This document shows, piece after piece, positions 47,922-58,043 of a stretch of DNA of 64,000 nucleotides. Made by a program: the position numbers and the translations under genes. This stretch comes from Erythrobacter mangrovi (GTDB lineage Bacteria; Pseudomonadota; Alphaproteobacteria; Sphingomonadales; Sphingomonadaceae), in contig NZ_CP053921.1 of assembly GCF_013260645.1 (NCBI RefSeq), positions 930,001 through 994,000 on the forward strand, given 5' to 3'. Below the pieces are notes generated by a model. The model worked only from the letters and a program-made list of their open reading frames with translations. It was not told where the DNA came from and searched no databases. The stretch's first letter is position 1, and each line of letters opens with the position of its first letter.

Positions 47922-50584
47922 CAACCTATCTCCAGTCCCTCATCAAACACATCCAGCCAGGCCGCCGCGACGTCACGCCGCGACGCTTCCAGCCGGGCAA
48001 GCAATCCCGCATAATCCTTGCACATGCATTGGCGCGCCAGGATTGCCGCTGCGGCGTCATTGGGGCGATCGAGGTCAGGCGCCAACAGCCTTGTTCCCAC
48101 CAGCAACCGCGTCATCAGGTCGCGCGCTTCACGCAACTCTGACCGCAGGTGACCCGCAGTTACCAGCTCTGCAATCGCGTCACGCAAGTTGGGCGTCAGT
48201 GCGATCCGATGGCGCAATTGCAGGAAGTGAACGAGGAACTCGATATCGACCAGGCCGCCGCGTAGCAGCTTGGCGTCGAGCGGGCCCTTCGGCGCCTTGT
48301 GCCGCGCCATCTCACCTCGCATTTCGAGGACATCCGCCTTGAGCTTCTCCGGGTCGCGTTCCTGCGTCAGGATCGAGGCTACGACCGCTTCGACGTCACG
48401 CCGCGCAGCCTCGCTGGCAACCAGCACTCGCGCGCGCTGCAGTGCCATATGCTCCCATGTCCACGCATCCTCGCGCTGGTAGCGGGCGAAGCCCTCGATA
48501 CTCACCGCCAGCGGGCCCTGATTGCCTTGCGGTCGCAAGCGCGTGTCGACCTCGTAGAGCGCGCCCTGCGCGGTGGGCACGCTCAAGGCCGCCGTCACCC
48601 GTTGCGCCAGCCGATTGTAGTAGAGCGTGGCCCCAAGTGGTCGGTCCCCGTCGGATTCGGCGTCATGCGAGCCGGTGAAGAGATAGATGATGTCGAGGTC
48701 CGAAGCATGAGTCAGCAGCCCTCCTCCCAGACGGCCCAACCCCACCACGATCAACTCGCTTCCTTGGATGACGCCGTGGCGCAAGGCGAATTCGGCCTGC
48801 GCCTCCTCCAGCGCAACCTGCAACGCGCCTTCGGCAACCCGTGACAGTGCGGCGGCAATTTCGAGAGGGTCCTGCACCCCTTCGATCAGCCGCACGCCCA
48901 GCGCGAAGCGCGCCTCACCGGTTACGATGCGAATCCGGTCGAGCCGCTTCTCATAGTCATCGCCGCGCTCGCGCTGGCGCATTGCGCCGGCAAGATCGTC
49001 GACATCGGCCGCGAGGTCGACCGAGCTTCGGTCTATCAGCGCATCGAGCAGGTCGGGCTTGCGTGCCAGTTCATCGGCCAGCGGCGGCGCAAGCGTCAGA
49101 CAATCGGCGACGAGGTCGAACAGACCCGGTCGCGCCTCGAGCAGGCGGAACAGGTTTATCGCGCTCGGCAGGCGCGCAAGCATGGTTTCCCAACGCGCCA
49201 GCGTGCGATCGGGTTCGTCGGAAGCAGCGACGGAGGCGAGTAGCGCGGGTCGGATCGTATCGAAGGCCGCCAGGGCCGCCTGGCTGCGCAAGGCCGAGAA
49301 GCGGCCGTCGGTCCAGGAGGCCACGCGTTCGTTCGCCTCACGCGACACCCCTGGGTCTTTGCTTCCGACCGGAACCGTCGCGACCGTCTTGCCATCTTCA
49401 GCCAGAAGCGCGTCAAACCTCGCCCCGACAGGCGCGGTGACTTCGTGCAAATGGGCGAGCAGAGCTCCGCCGTCGGCCATCCCATGGAGCCGCGCAACAT
49501 TGTCGAGCGCATCGCCTGCAGGAAGCGTATGGGTCTGGTGGTCCTCGACCATCTGCAGGCGGTGCTCGATCACGCGAAGCGCATCGTAGCTTTCGCCCAA
49601 GACGCGCGCATCGTCAGGCGCAATTCGGCCCGTTGCCGCCAGGGCATCGAGCGTCGCCCGTGTACCCCGGTGACGAAGGCTCGGATCGCGGCCGCCGTGA
49701 ATCAACTGATGCGTCTGGGCGAAAAACTCGATCTCGCGAATGCCCCCGCGCCCCAGCTTGAGATTGTATCCCGGGGCAGGCTCGCTTGGCCCGCTCTGCT
49801 GCTCTCGAATGCGTCGGGTCAATCGCCGAATCTCGTCGATCGCCCCAAAATCGAGGCTACGCCGCCAGACAAAGGGTCGGATATGATCGAGGAAAGCTTC
49901 ACCCGCAGCGATATTGCCGGCACAAGCACGCGCGCGGATGAACGCCGCTCGCTCCCATGCCAGTGCCGAACTTTCGTAGTGCGCCGTCGCGGCGTTGAGC
50001 GAAAGCGCCAAGGGACTGACTTCGGATGCAGGGCGCAATCTCAGGTCGACCCGGAAGACATAACCTTCATGCGTCACTTCCGAGAGCAGCCGTACGATTT
50101 CGCGCGCGTAACGCTGGGCCGCTTCTCCTGGCTCGTCGCGTTCGCGCCGGGGCAGCTGCGTCGGATCGTAGAGCAGGATCGGATCGATATCCGAGGAGTA
50201 GTTGAGTTCGCCGGCGCCGTGCTTGCCCAGGGCCAGGCCGATCATCCCGGTATTCGGCGCGCCCTCAACCCGCCCCGCGATAGCCGCGCCGATCGCTTCA
50301 TGCAGGGCGCGATCAGCGAAGGCGGACAGTTCGCGCATGACCTTGGCAAGGGGGAAGGCTCCGGCGAGGTCGCCAATCGCCAGCACCAGGGCAAGGGAGA
50401 GGCGCTCACGCCGCAGCGCAGTCGCCACGTCACCCTGTTGCACCGCCTTCGCCAGTCCGAGCGCTTCCTCGCCTTCGCCGCGCTCCATCAGCGCAACCAG
50501 TTCCGGGCGTCGCTGCAGCGCGCGCGCAAGGAATGGTGCGTGGGCCCGGGCGCGGGCGAGGGCAGAAGACCAGTCGGCAACCAT
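47921..50584 (-). CDS. glnE: Glutamine synthetase adenylyltransferase/deadenylase
   Basis: An 887-residue bifunctional enzyme that adenylylates and deadenylylates glutamine synthetase in response to nitrogen status via PII. Two nucleotidyltransferase domains are recognisable: one with the metal-binding SSDIDPILLYD near residues 130-140, the other in the C-terminal half with THASDLDIIYLF, separated by a helical linker. ATG 50584 begins MVADWSSALARARAHAPF, the usual start. The length is slightly below that of the E. coli enzyme. It is divergent from the M28 peptidase gene, with a 102-bp gap holding both promoters. gltBD is far upstream in the window. Confidence 0.95.
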   Translation of the reverse strand: MVADWSSALARARAHAPFLARALQRRPELVALMERGEGEEALGLAKAVQQGDVATALRRERLSLALVLAIGDLAGAFPLAKVMRELSAFADRALHEAIGAAIAGRVEGAPNTGMIGLALGKHGAGELNYSSDIDPILLYDPTQLPRRERDEPGEAAQRYAREIVRLLSEVTHEGYVFRVDLRLRPASEVSPLALSLNAATAHYESSALAWERAAFIRARACAGNIAAGEAFLDHIRPFVWRRSLDFGAIDEIRRLTRRIREQQSGPSEPAPGYNLKLGRGGIREIEFFAQTHQLIHGGRDPSLRHRGTRATLDALAATGRIAPDDARVLGESYDALRVIEHRLQMVEDHQTHTLPAGDALDNVARLHGMADGGALLAHLHEVTAPVGARFDALLAEDGKTVATVPVGSKDPGVSREANERVASWTDGRFSALRSQAALAAFDTIRPALLASVAASDEPDRTLARWETMLARLPSAINLFRLLEARPGLFDLVADCLTLAPPLADELARKPDLLDALIDRSSVDLAADVDDLAGAMRQRERGDDYEKRLDRIRIVTGEARFALGVRLIEGVQDPLEIAAALSRVAEGALQVALEEAQAEFALRHGVIQGSELIVVGLGRLGGGLLTHASDLDIIYLFTGSHDAESDGDRPLGATLYYNRLAQRVTAALSVPTAQGALYEVDTRLRPQGNQGPLAVSIEGFARYQREDAWTWEHMALQRARVLVASEAARRDVEAVVASILTQERDPEKLKADVLEMRGEMARHKAPKGPLDAKLLRGGLVDIEFLVHFLQLRHRIALTPNLRDAIAELVTAGHLRSELREARDLMTRLLVGTRLLAPDLDRPNDAAAAILARQCMCKDYAGLLARLEASRRDVAAAWLDVFDEGLEIG

Positions 50585-50686
50585 CGCACGCCGTCCTGCC
50601 GCCGCGCTCGCATATGCGCAAGCTTGCCCTCCCGCAGTCATGCTGACACAAGCCCGCCCGACACGACGAAATCCAAGGGGATCCCC

Positions 50687-52384
50687 ATGAAACGCCTCCC
50701 GCTCGCTGCCACGCTGGCGCTGCTGATTTCCGCTTGCTCGATGGACGCGAGCGATGCCGATACCGGCGCAGGAGTATTCGATGTTCCCGAGATCGCGGCG
50801 GGCGATTTGTCCGAAGACACGATGCGGCGCGTGGTCGAGCAGCTCTCCTCCGACGAGTTCGAAGGCCGTGCACCGGGCACGCCGGGCGAAGAAAAGACCG
50901 TCGCCTACCTGATCGAGGAATTCCAGAAGGCCGGGCTCGAACCGGGCAATAATGGCAGCTGGGTACAGAAGGTTCCGCTGGTCGAGATCGGCGGCAAGGA
51001 CTTCGCGCCTTTGACCATAGCGGGCGGCGAGGGCGCCCCGATGCGCTTCCAATATGGCAAGGATTGGGTCGGCGCGACCTATCGCGAGGATGCCGAAACC
51101 AGGCTCGAGAAGAGCGAACTGGTGTTCGTCGGCTTCGGCATCAATGCGCCGGAGCGGGGCTGGAACGATTATGCCGGGCTCGACATGAAGGGGAAGACCG
51201 CAGTCATCCTGGTCAACGACCCCGATTATGAGACCGAGGGCCTCGAAGGCACCTTCAATGGTCGCGCGATGACCTATTACGGACGCTGGACCTACAAATA
51301 CGAAGAAGCGGCGAGGCAGGGTGCAGCCGCCGCAATCATCATCCACGACACCTTCCCGGCGGCCTATGGCTGGAACGTGGTCGAGTCCTCCTGGACGGGG
51401 CCGCAGGTCTATGCACAACGCAGCGACAAGGGTGCGGACCAGACGCTGGTCAACGGGTGGGTCCAGATGCCTGCCGCCGAACGCATCTTCAATGCGGCGG
51501 GGCAGGATCTGGCGAAACTCACCGCAGCGGCAAAGCAAAAGGGCTTCAAGGCCGTTCCGCTCGGCATGACCGCCTCAACCCACTTCACCAATTCGATCCG
51601 TACCTTCGAATCGCAGAATGTCGTCGGCCTGCTCAAGGGCACCGAGGCCCCCGAGGAATACGTTCTCTATTCGGCGCATTGGGACCATCTCGGCCGCTGC
51701 AAGCCCGATGCAAGCGGCGATGGCATCTGCAACGGGGCCGTCGACAATGCGACTGGCTCGGCTGCGCTTGTCGCCCTGGCCGAGGCCAGCGCCAAGGCCG
51801 GGCCCACCCGACGCAGCCAGGTGTTCCTTGCCGTGACTGCGGAGGAATCGGGCCTGCTGGGCAGCGAATATTACGCCGCAAACCCCGTTTTCCCGCTGGT
51901 GCAGACGGTCGGCGGGCTCAACATCGACGGCTTGCTTCCCGGAGGGCGCGCGAAGGATGTGACCATCGTCGGCGGCGGCAAGAGCGAACTCGACCGCTTC
52001 CTCGACTGGGCGCTCTCTGCAGAGAAGCGCACCGGCACGCCCGAACCGACGCCCGAGAAGGGCTATTACTACCGCTCGGACCACTTCAGCATGGCCAAGC
52101 GCGGCGTACCGATGCTCTACATCGACGCCGGCGAAGACCTGGAGCAGGGTGGCAAGGAAGCAGGGGCGAAGCTGGCGGAGGACTATACGGTCAACCGCTA
52201 CCATCAACCGAGCGACGAGTATGACGCGGGCTGGGACTTCTCGGGCCTGATGCAGCAGTTGCAGCTTTACTACCGGATCGGCCGCAGCATGGCGATGTCG
52301 AACGGCTGGCCCAATTGGGTCGAGGGCGACGAGTTCAAGGCGACGCGCGATGAAAGCTGCGTCGCCGCGGACAAGGGCTGCTGA
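50687..52384 (+). CDS. M28 family metallopeptidase, lipoprotein
   Basis: A 565-residue exported dizinc peptidase. The signal peptide ends in LISAC, giving lipidated C17. A protease-associated domain is inserted around residues 170-260, and the M28 catalytic core follows. Metal ligands are recognisable in SAHWDHLG (H, D), GAVDNATGSAA (D), TAEESGLLGS (E, E), GLNIDG (D) and HQPSDEYD (H). ATG 50687 was chosen because the signal peptide begins there; the open frame upstream is the antisense of glnE. It should trim peptides in the periplasm or at the envelope. Confidence 0.92.
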   Translation: MKRLPLAATLALLISACSMDASDADTGAGVFDVPEIAAGDLSEDTMRRVVEQLSSDEFEGRAPGTPGEEKTVAYLIEEFQKAGLEPGNNGSWVQKVPLVEIGGKDFAPLTIAGGEGAPMRFQYGKDWVGATYREDAETRLEKSELVFVGFGINAPERGWNDYAGLDMKGKTAVILVNDPDYETEGLEGTFNGRAMTYYGRWTYKYEEAARQGAAAAIIIHDTFPAAYGWNVVESSWTGPQVYAQRSDKGADQTLVNGWVQMPAAERIFNAAGQDLAKLTAAAKQKGFKAVPLGMTASTHFTNSIRTFESQNVVGLLKGTEAPEEYVLYSAHWDHLGRCKPDASGDGICNGAVDNATGSAALVALAEASAKAGPTRRSQVFLAVTAEESGLLGSEYYAANPVFPLVQTVGGLNIDGLLPGGRAKDVTIVGGGKSELDRFLDWALSAEKRTGTPEPTPEKGYYYRSDHFSMAKRGVPMLYIDAGEDLEQGGKEAGAKLAEDYTVNRYHQPSDEYDAGWDFSGLMQQLQLYYRIGRSMAMSNGWPNWVEGDEFKATRDESCVAADKGC

Positions 52385-52410
52385 TCCCCATCGCGACGGA
52401 GAGCCGACCG

Positions 52411-53403
52411 ATGCCCTTTACGATGCCCCCAGAGTGGGCGCCCCAGGACTGGCTGTGGATCGGCTTCCCGCACGACGCCGATGAATGGCCCGATGTGCTT
52501 CCGCGCGCGCAGGAGCAGATCGCAGCCTTCGCCAGCGCGGTTGCCGATAGCGGGCAGGAGGTCCGATTGCTGGTCCGCGATGCAGCGAACGAGGCGCGTG
52601 CGAGATCGCTGGTCAGCTCTGCGGTGCGGCTCGAGCGGCGCCATTACGGCGACGTTTGGCTACGTGACACCGGTCCGCTGGTCCTGTGCGGCAGGACCGG
52701 CCGCCGCAGCGCAAGGCGCTTCGGTTTCAACGGCTGGGGCGGCAAGTACCTGATGGATGGCGACCAGACCATCGGGGCGGAGCTGGCGCAGGATGCCGAC
52801 CTGGAGATTGTCACAGGCGACTGGATCCTCGAAGGCGGGGCGATCGACGGAGACGGCACCGGGCTGGTCGCCACGACCGAGCAGTGCCTGCTCAACCCCA
52901 ATCGCAACCCTCGTTTGACACAGGCGCAGATCGAGGAGCGGCTCAAGCGTGACCTTGGTTTCACCCGCGTGCTGTGGCTAGGTGACGGCCTGATCAATGA
53001 CCACACCGACGGGCACGTCGACAACCTTGCGCGGTTCGTCGCACCAAACACACTGTGCCTGCCGCGCGCGACCGGGAACGACGATCCCAACGCCGCAATC
53101 TATGCCGATGCCAAAGCGCGAGCCCAAGCCGCCGGGGTGATCGTGAAGGAAATACCTTCCCCCGGACGCATCGCCAGCGACGGGCGGATCGAACCGGCAA
53201 GCTATGCCAATTTCGCGATCACCACCCATCTGGTCGTAGTCCCGACCTTCGGTTCACCTTTCGACGAGGAAGGCGTCGCCGCAATTGCCGAGCTGTTCCC
53301 CGACCGGGCGACGGTAGGTCTGCCGGGCGACGCCGTACTGGCCGGTGGTGGCGGGTTCCATTGCGCCAGTCAGCAAATGCCGGCCGCTGGCTGGGAAGCT
53401 TAA
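52411..53403 (+). CDS. Agmatine deiminase family protein
   Basis: A 330-residue member of the guanidino-group-modifying family. The catalytic cysteine is C318 in GGGGFHCASQQMP, and the catalytic histidine lies in DHTDGHVDN; the WILEGGAIDGDG segment supplies the conserved acidic residues. True AgDI enzymes have GGGxxHCxTxQxP, so the motif is slightly changed (CASQQMP). Agmatine would yield N-carbamoylputrescine. No carbamoylputrescine amidase gene is adjacent. It begins 26 bp after the M28 gene. Confidence 0.9.
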   Translation: MPFTMPPEWAPQDWLWIGFPHDADEWPDVLPRAQEQIAAFASAVADSGQEVRLLVRDAANEARARSLVSSAVRLERRHYGDVWLRDTGPLVLCGRTGRRSARRFGFNGWGGKYLMDGDQTIGAELAQDADLEIVTGDWILEGGAIDGDGTGLVATTEQCLLNPNRNPRLTQAQIEERLKRDLGFTRVLWLGDGLINDHTDGHVDNLARFVAPNTLCLPRATGNDDPNAAIYADAKARAQAAGVIVKEIPSPGRIASDGRIEPASYANFAITTHLVVVPTFGSPFDEEGVAAIAELFPDRATVGLPGDAVLAGGGGFHCASQQMPAAGWEA

Positions 53404-53437
53404 CGCTTCGTTAGGGATTCCACCGGACAATATCCGC

Positions 53438-53566
53438 ATGACCCAGGCAATCGCCCGCGCCCGCATTCATGTCGCCCAGCTCCAGCTGGCAGATACCGCG
53501 CGGGCACTGATCGTGTGCGGTTGCGGCCTCGCGCTGGTCCTCGCCGGTCCGGCACTACCCTTCTGA
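53438..53566 (+). CDS. Possible small single-helix membrane protein
   Basis: A 42-residue frame starting at ATG 53438 with a C-terminal hydrophobic segment (ALIVCGCGLALVLAGPALPF) and a basic, helical N-terminus. There is only a weak ribosome-binding site and no similarity I recognise, so it could be non-coding. It sits between the agmatine deiminase and DUF1223 genes. Confidence 0.3.
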   Translation: MTQAIARARIHVAQLQLADTARALIVCGCGLALVLAGPALPF

Positions 53567-53636
53567 ACCAGCGGTCTTTCGCACAGTAACCAATGACTTC
53601 GCTGCGCCGAACCATGGCGCAGAGGAGATCTTTGCC

Positions 53637-54380
53637 ATGAAGCTCGTGCCCGCCGCCCTTGCCGCTGCCGTTGTCGGAACCGCTTTGTCCGTGTTCATGC
53701 AGGGCGGGTCGCCCGCGATTGCGGCAGTCGAAGGCCCGGCGCGGCCAGTCCTGCTCGAGCTGTTCACCAGCCAGGGTTGCAGTAGCTGCCCGCCCGCCGA
53801 CCGCCTTGCCGAGAAGCTCGCGCGCGAGGAAGGCCTCGTGGTGATCTCGCGCCCGGTGACCTATTGGGATCGCCTGGGCTGGAAGGACACGCTGGCACGG
53901 GAAGAGAACACTCGGCTCCAACGCGCCTATGCGACCCGGAAGCTTGCCGGAGAGAATGGCGTTTACACACCACAGATCGTGGTCGATGGCCGACGCGGTA
54001 CGGTTGGCTCCAATGAAGCAGTCATCCGACAGATGGTCGCGCAAGAGGCTCCGGGCCCGGCGGCAATCTCGACGAAGCGGCTGAGGGATGGCGGGCTCGC
54101 GGTCGGGCTCGCCGGGGAAACACCGGCCAAGGCGGAGCTGATGCTGATCGCCCTCAAGCGGCACGTTACGGTGCGGATTGCGGCGGGCGAGAATGGCAAT
54201 CGGGCGATCGGCTATACGAATGTCGTGGTCGACGAGCGCCCGATCGCCGAGTGGACTGGGGGCGAACAGGGCATCCGCGTAACGCCCGCGCAGCTCGCCG
54301 TGCCGGGGGCCGATGCCTATGCACTGGTCCTGCGTGCGAAGAACGCCGGGCCTGTGCTGGCCGCGCAGCTGGTGAGCTAA
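53637..54380 (+). CDS. DUF1223 family exported thioredoxin-like protein
   Basis: A 247-residue protein with a signal peptide (cleavage near SPAIAAVEG, residue 31) and the conserved DUF1223 core LLELFTSQGCSSCPPADRL with C48 and C51 in a CxxC-like CSSC site. VTYWDRLGWKDTLA and YTPQIVVDGRRGTVGSN are further family blocks. A periplasmic redox role is plausible but not established for this family. The stop codon overlaps the convergent TauE/SafE gene's end by four bases. Confidence 0.88.
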   Translation: MKLVPAALAAAVVGTALSVFMQGGSPAIAAVEGPARPVLLELFTSQGCSSCPPADRLAEKLAREEGLVVISRPVTYWDRLGWKDTLAREENTRLQRAYATRKLAGENGVYTPQIVVDGRRGTVGSNEAVIRQMVAQEAPGPAAISTKRLRDGGLAVGLAGETPAKAELMLIALKRHVTVRIAAGENGNRAIGYTNVVVDERPIAEWTGGEQGIRVTPAQLAVPGADAYALVLRAKNAGPVLAAQLVS

Positions 54381-55117
54381 AGCAGCTTCAACAGCGCCGC
54401 GAACGATGCCGCGCCGAGCACGGTCGCGGCGAAAATACGCCAGGCGCGATCGCTGATCTTACCCAATGCGCGGTGCCCCAGCGCATTGCCGATCAGCACG
54501 ACCGGGAACAGCGCCAGTGCCAGCAACAACAGGCGCCAGTGCATCATGCCCAGGGCCAGGCCCGAAGCAATGCCAGTGGTCGATGCAATGGTGAACACCA
54601 GCACCATCGAAGCCTTGGCGACCTCGCGCGGGATTGAACGCCCGACATAATAGGGGACCACGGGCGGACCGGGCATGCCGGCGAAGCCTGTAAGCACTCC
54701 GCTGGCCGCCCCGGTAAGCAGCGTGTTCAGCCTGCCTGGTATCTCAGGTTCGCGAGGCGGGATCAGTACTGCGACGAAGGCCGAAAGCGCCACCAGGGCG
54801 ATCAGGAGCCGGGCCACGGGCGCAGGCGTAATCGCGAGCAGTGCCATGCCTGGCGCGGTGGTCAGCACAACCATCCCCCCAATGTGCCAGGCCGATCGTT
54901 CTGCCTGGTTGATCAACCAGCGAATCTCGGTCAGCCCGATCATCAGGCCCAGCATACTGGCGATCAGCACCGCTTCGACCGGCTTCAGCGCCAGGGCGAG
55001 AACCGGGACCAGCAAGATGGCCAACCCGAAGCCGGCAAGGCCACGGACATAGGCCGAGGCGAGGGTCGCGACGAGCGCGATCCCTACTTGCCACAGGGCA
55101 AAGCCCGCGATCTCCAC
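54377..55117 (-). CDS. TauE/SafE family membrane exporter
   Basis: A 246-residue polytopic membrane protein with about seven or eight transmembrane helices and two repeats containing the family blocks VRGLAGFGLAILLVPVLAL and TGAASGVLTGFAGMPGPPVVPYYVG. Such proteins are linked to export of sulfite, sulfonate or other small anions; substrate specificity is unknown here. The start is a GTG at 55117, 14 bp after the thrS stop, so it probably forms an operon with thrS. No sulfur-metabolism gene is nearby. Confidence 0.88.
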   Translation of the reverse strand: MEIAGFALWQVGIALVATLASAYVRGLAGFGLAILLVPVLALALKPVEAVLIASMLGLMIGLTEIRWLINQAERSAWHIGGMVVLTTAPGMALLAITPAPVARLLIALVALSAFVAVLIPPREPEIPGRLNTLLTGAASGVLTGFAGMPGPPVVPYYVGRSIPREVAKASMVLVFTIASTTGIASGLALGMMHWRLLLLALALFPVVLIGNALGHRALGKISDRAWRIFAATVLGAASFAALLKLL

Positions 55118-55131
55118 TCAGCCTGGGACCT

Positions 55132-57129
55132 TCAGCGCAGGTCGGGCGGGGTTGCCCCCGCCAGCAGCATGATGATCGCTTCGTCGAGGGTCATCATCTT
55201 CTGGTGCTGTTCGCCCAGCGTACGGACCGCAACGGTGCCCTCCTCGGCCTCACGCTTGCCGACCACCAGCAAGTGCGGAACCTTGGCGAGCGAGTGTTCG
55301 CGCACCTTATAGTTGATCTTCTCGTTGCGCAGGTCGCCTTCGACACGGATGCCGGCCGCTTCGAGCCTGGCCACAACCTCGTTCGCATAGCCGTCGGCAT
55401 CCGACACGATCGTCGCCACTACCGCCTGCGTCGGCGCGAGCCAGACGGGCAGCTTGCCGGCAAAATGCTCGATCAGGATGCCAATGAAGCGCTCATATGA
55501 GCCAAAAATCGCTCGGTGCAGCATCACCGGGCGGTGGCGTTCGCCATCTTCGCCGATGTAACTCGCGTCGAGCCGTTCGGGCAGCACGCGGTCCGACTGG
55601 ATCGTGCCGACCTGCCAGGTACGGCCGATCGCATCGGTCAGGTGCCACTCGAGCTTGGGGGCATAGAACGCGCCCTCTCCGGGAAGCTCCTCCCAGCCAT
55701 ATTCCTCGGTCGCCATGCCGGCATCGATCACCGCCTGGCGCAGTTCTTCCTCGGCCTTGTCCCAATCCTCGTCGGAGCCGAAGCGCTGGTCGGGGCGCAG
55801 CGCCAGCTTGACCGCATAGGTAAAGCCGAAGTCCTTGTAGACCCGGTCGGCGAGCTCGCAGAAATTGCGCACCTCGTCGACGATCTGGTCCTCGCGGCAG
55901 AAGATGTGGCCATCGTCCTGCGTGAACTGGCGCACGCGCATCAAACCGTGCAACGCGCCATGCGGCTCGTTGCGGTGGCAGCAGCCGTTTTCGACCAGCC
56001 GCAGTGGCAGGTCACGATAGCTCTTGATGCCCTGCTTGAAGATCAGCACATGCGCCGGGCAGTTCATCGGCTTGAGCGCCATCCAGTCGGCCGCATCCGA
56101 CACCAGCGGCCCCTCATCCTCGATGTTGGGCACCTCGTCCGGGATGACGAACATGTTTTCGCGATACTTACCCCAGTGGCCGGAACGCTCCCACTGGCGT
56201 GCGTCCATAACCTGTGGCGTCTTCACCTCACGGCAATCGGCGCCCTGCACCGCACGGCGGATATAATCCTCGAGCATGCGGTAGATGACATAGCCCTGCG
56301 GGTGCCAGAACACTGACCCATGCGCCTCTTCCTGCAGGTGGAACAGGTTCATCTCGCGGCCCAGGCGGCGATGGTCGCGCTTGGCGGCCTCCTCCAACCG
56401 GTGCAGATGTGCATCGAGCTGCTTCTTGTTGAGCCAGCCGGTGCCATAGATACGCGTGAGCTGCTCGTTGCGTTGGTCACCGCGCCAATAGGCCCCGGCA
56501 ACGCGCATCAGCTTGAAGGCCTGCGGATCAAGCTTGCCGGTGCTGGGAAGGTGTGGGCCACGACACATGTCGAGCCAGTCGTCACCCGACCAATAGACCG
56601 TCAGTTCCTCACCCTCGGGCAGTTCCTGCGCCCACTCGGCCTTGAACGTCTCGCCTTCGGCCTGCCATTTGTCGATCAGCTGCTGGCGGCTCCACACTTC
56701 CCGGCGCAGCGGCTTGTCGGCGCGAATGATCTCGCGCATCTTCTCCTCGATAGCCGGCAGGTCGTCCATGCTGAACGGGTCGCGGTCGCTCGGGGCCTTC
56801 ACGTCATAGTAGAAGCCATCATCGGTTGCCGGACCGAAAGTGATCTGCGTGCCCGGCCACAGCGCCTGTACCGCCTCGGCCAGCACATGCGCGAAATCGT
56901 GCCGCGCCAGCTCCAGCGCATCCGCCTCGTCGCGACTGGTCACCAGCGCCAGTTGGACGTCGCCGTCGAAGGGGCGGTTGATATCGCGCAGCTCGCCATC
57001 GACGCGTGCGGCGATCGCCGCCTTGGCCAGGCCGGGACCGATGGCCGCGGCAACATCTGCCGGGGTGCTCCCGCGGGGCATTTCGCGCACCGAACCGTCG
57101 GGCAGGCTGATCTTGAGAAGTTCCGTCAT
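55132..57129 (-). CDS. thrS: Threonyl-tRNA synthetase
   Basis: A 665-residue class II synthetase that charges tRNA-Thr. An N-terminal TGS domain (about residues 1-62) precedes the editing domain and the catalytic core with [13 protein letters not shown] (zinc-ligand cysteine), [25 protein letters not shown], and [16 protein letters not shown]. The C-terminal anticodon-binding domain ends in the usual way. The length is normal. No T-box or leader peptide is obvious in the 296-bp upstream region shared with the GST gene. Confidence 0.97.
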   Translation of the reverse strand: MTELLKISLPDGSVREMPRGSTPADVAAAIGPGLAKAAIAARVDGELRDINRPFDGDVQLALVTSRDEADALELARHDFAHVLAEAVQALWPGTQITFGPATDDGFYYDVKAPSDRDPFSMDDLPAIEEKMREIIRADKPLRREVWSRQQLIDKWQAEGETFKAEWAQELPEGEELTVYWSGDDWLDMCRGPHLPSTGKLDPQAFKLMRVAGAYWRGDQRNEQLTRIYGTGWLNKKQLDAHLHRLEEAAKRDHRRLGREMNLFHLQEEAHGSVFWHPQGYVIYRMLEDYIRRAVQGADCREVKTPQVMDARQWERSGHWGKYRENMFVIPDEVPNIEDEGPLVSDAADWMALKPMNCPAHVLIFKQGIKSYRDLPLRLVENGCCHRNEPHGALHGLMRVRQFTQDDGHIFCREDQIVDEVRNFCELADRVYKDFGFTYAVKLALRPDQRFGSDEDWDKAEEELRQAVIDAGMATEEYGWEELPGEGAFYAPKLEWHLTDAIGRTWQVGTIQSDRVLPERLDASYIGEDGERHRPVMLHRAIFGSYERFIGILIEHFAGKLPVWLAPTQAVVATIVSDADGYANEVVARLEAAGIRVEGDLRNEKINYKVREHSLAKVPHLLVVGKREAEEGTVAVRTLGEQHQKMMTLDEAIIMLLAGATPPDLR

Positions 57130-57274
57130 CGTCTCTTACCGTTTCGCTTGGCGCGCCCATGGCACAGGCGAGCGCGCGCTTGAAGCGGCGTTTGGCTTTA
57201 ATCGCGATTTCGGGAGGAAACGCCCACCGCCCGAAACCGGGCGGCGGCGGTACGCTTAGCGCGCGACCGACCGC

Positions 57275-57290
57275 CCCCGGGCACCCGGGG
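57275..57290. repeat. Short GC inverted repeat between thrS and GST genes
   Basis: CCCCGGG-CA-CCCGGGG is a perfect 7-bp dyad with a 2-nt spacer. It could be a binding site or, with its two-base loop, a weak attenuator-like hairpin. No T-run follows. Confidence 0.3.
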
Positions 57291-57320
57291 TGGTAGTAGT
57301 TGTCGTCAAGGCACATGCGT

Positions 57321-57332
57321 ACTGCATGCAGT
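57321..57332. repeat. Perfect 12-bp palindrome upstream of GST
   Basis: ACTGCATGCAGT lies about 94 bp before the glutathione S-transferase start. A 12-bp perfect palindrome could be a regulator site, but it may be chance. Confidence 0.25.
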
Positions 57333-57425
57333 TCAGATAACGCAGCAGCAGTTAATTGTCGATGGAGACGATTGACGCGCCGCGCGCAACAGACAACGGT
57401 GGTCACCGAAACCGAGGAAAAACAC

Positions 57426-58037
57426 ATGAAGATCATCACCAGCATTGGCCCCAACCCCCATGTCGTGCGCATGTTCATGGCAGAACGCGGGATCGAACTT
57501 CCGAGCGAGACCGTGGACTTGAGGAGCGGCGAGAACCGCGCCGAGGCATTCCTCAAGGTCAATCCTGCAGGCCAGTCGCCCGCGCTGGTACTCGACGATG
57601 GCAATGTGGTGACCGAAATCACCGCGATCTGCGAATATCTCGATGAGACCCAGCCGGGCACGCCCTTGTTGGGCGAAACGCCGGAAGCGCGGGCGCAATC
57701 GCGGCGGTGGACGCGGTGGGTCGATCTCAACGTGTGCGAGCCGATGGCCAACGGGTTCCGCTTTTCCGAAGGGCTGCCGATGTTCGAAAGCCGCATGCGC
57801 TGCCTGCCTGAGGCCGCGCCGGGGCTGAAGGCTTGCGTACAGGACAAGCTTGGCTGGCTCGACGATCGCCTTGCGACGCAGGATTATGTCGGTGGCGATA
57901 GCTTCGGACTGGCCGATATCATGCTCTATTGCTTCCAGGCCTTCGGTAACGTCGTCGGCCAGCCGCTCGATCCCAAGTTCGCCAATGTTGGCGCCTGGTT
58001 CGAGCGGGTGGCGGCACGGCCAAGCGCTTCGGCCTGA
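57426..58037 (+). CDS. Glutathione S-transferase family protein
   Basis: A 203-residue GST with an N-terminal thioredoxin-fold domain (ITSIGPNPHVVRMFMAERGI and NPAGQSPALVLDDGNVVTEITAICEYLDE, the glutathione-binding block) and a C-terminal helical domain (about residues 90-200). The NPAGQSP motif fits the family; the catalytic serine or cysteine near residue 10 is not obvious. ATG 57426 is the start used by the first strand. It could conjugate or isomerise small electrophiles; the specific reaction is unknown. Its stop is 6 bp from that of the convergent PhoD gene. Confidence 0.9.
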   Translation: MKIITSIGPNPHVVRMFMAERGIELPSETVDLRSGENRAEAFLKVNPAGQSPALVLDDGNVVTEITAICEYLDETQPGTPLLGETPEARAQSRRWTRWVDLNVCEPMANGFRFSEGLPMFESRMRCLPEAAPGLKACVQDKLGWLDDRLATQDYVGGDSFGLADIMLYCFQAFGNVVGQPLDPKFANVGAWFERVAARPSASA

Positions 58038-58043
58038 GGAGAG

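Noticed and set aside
49445..50686. Long N-terminal extension of the M28 peptidase frame
   Set aside because: The extension is antisense to glnE, and the signal peptide starts at ATG 50687.
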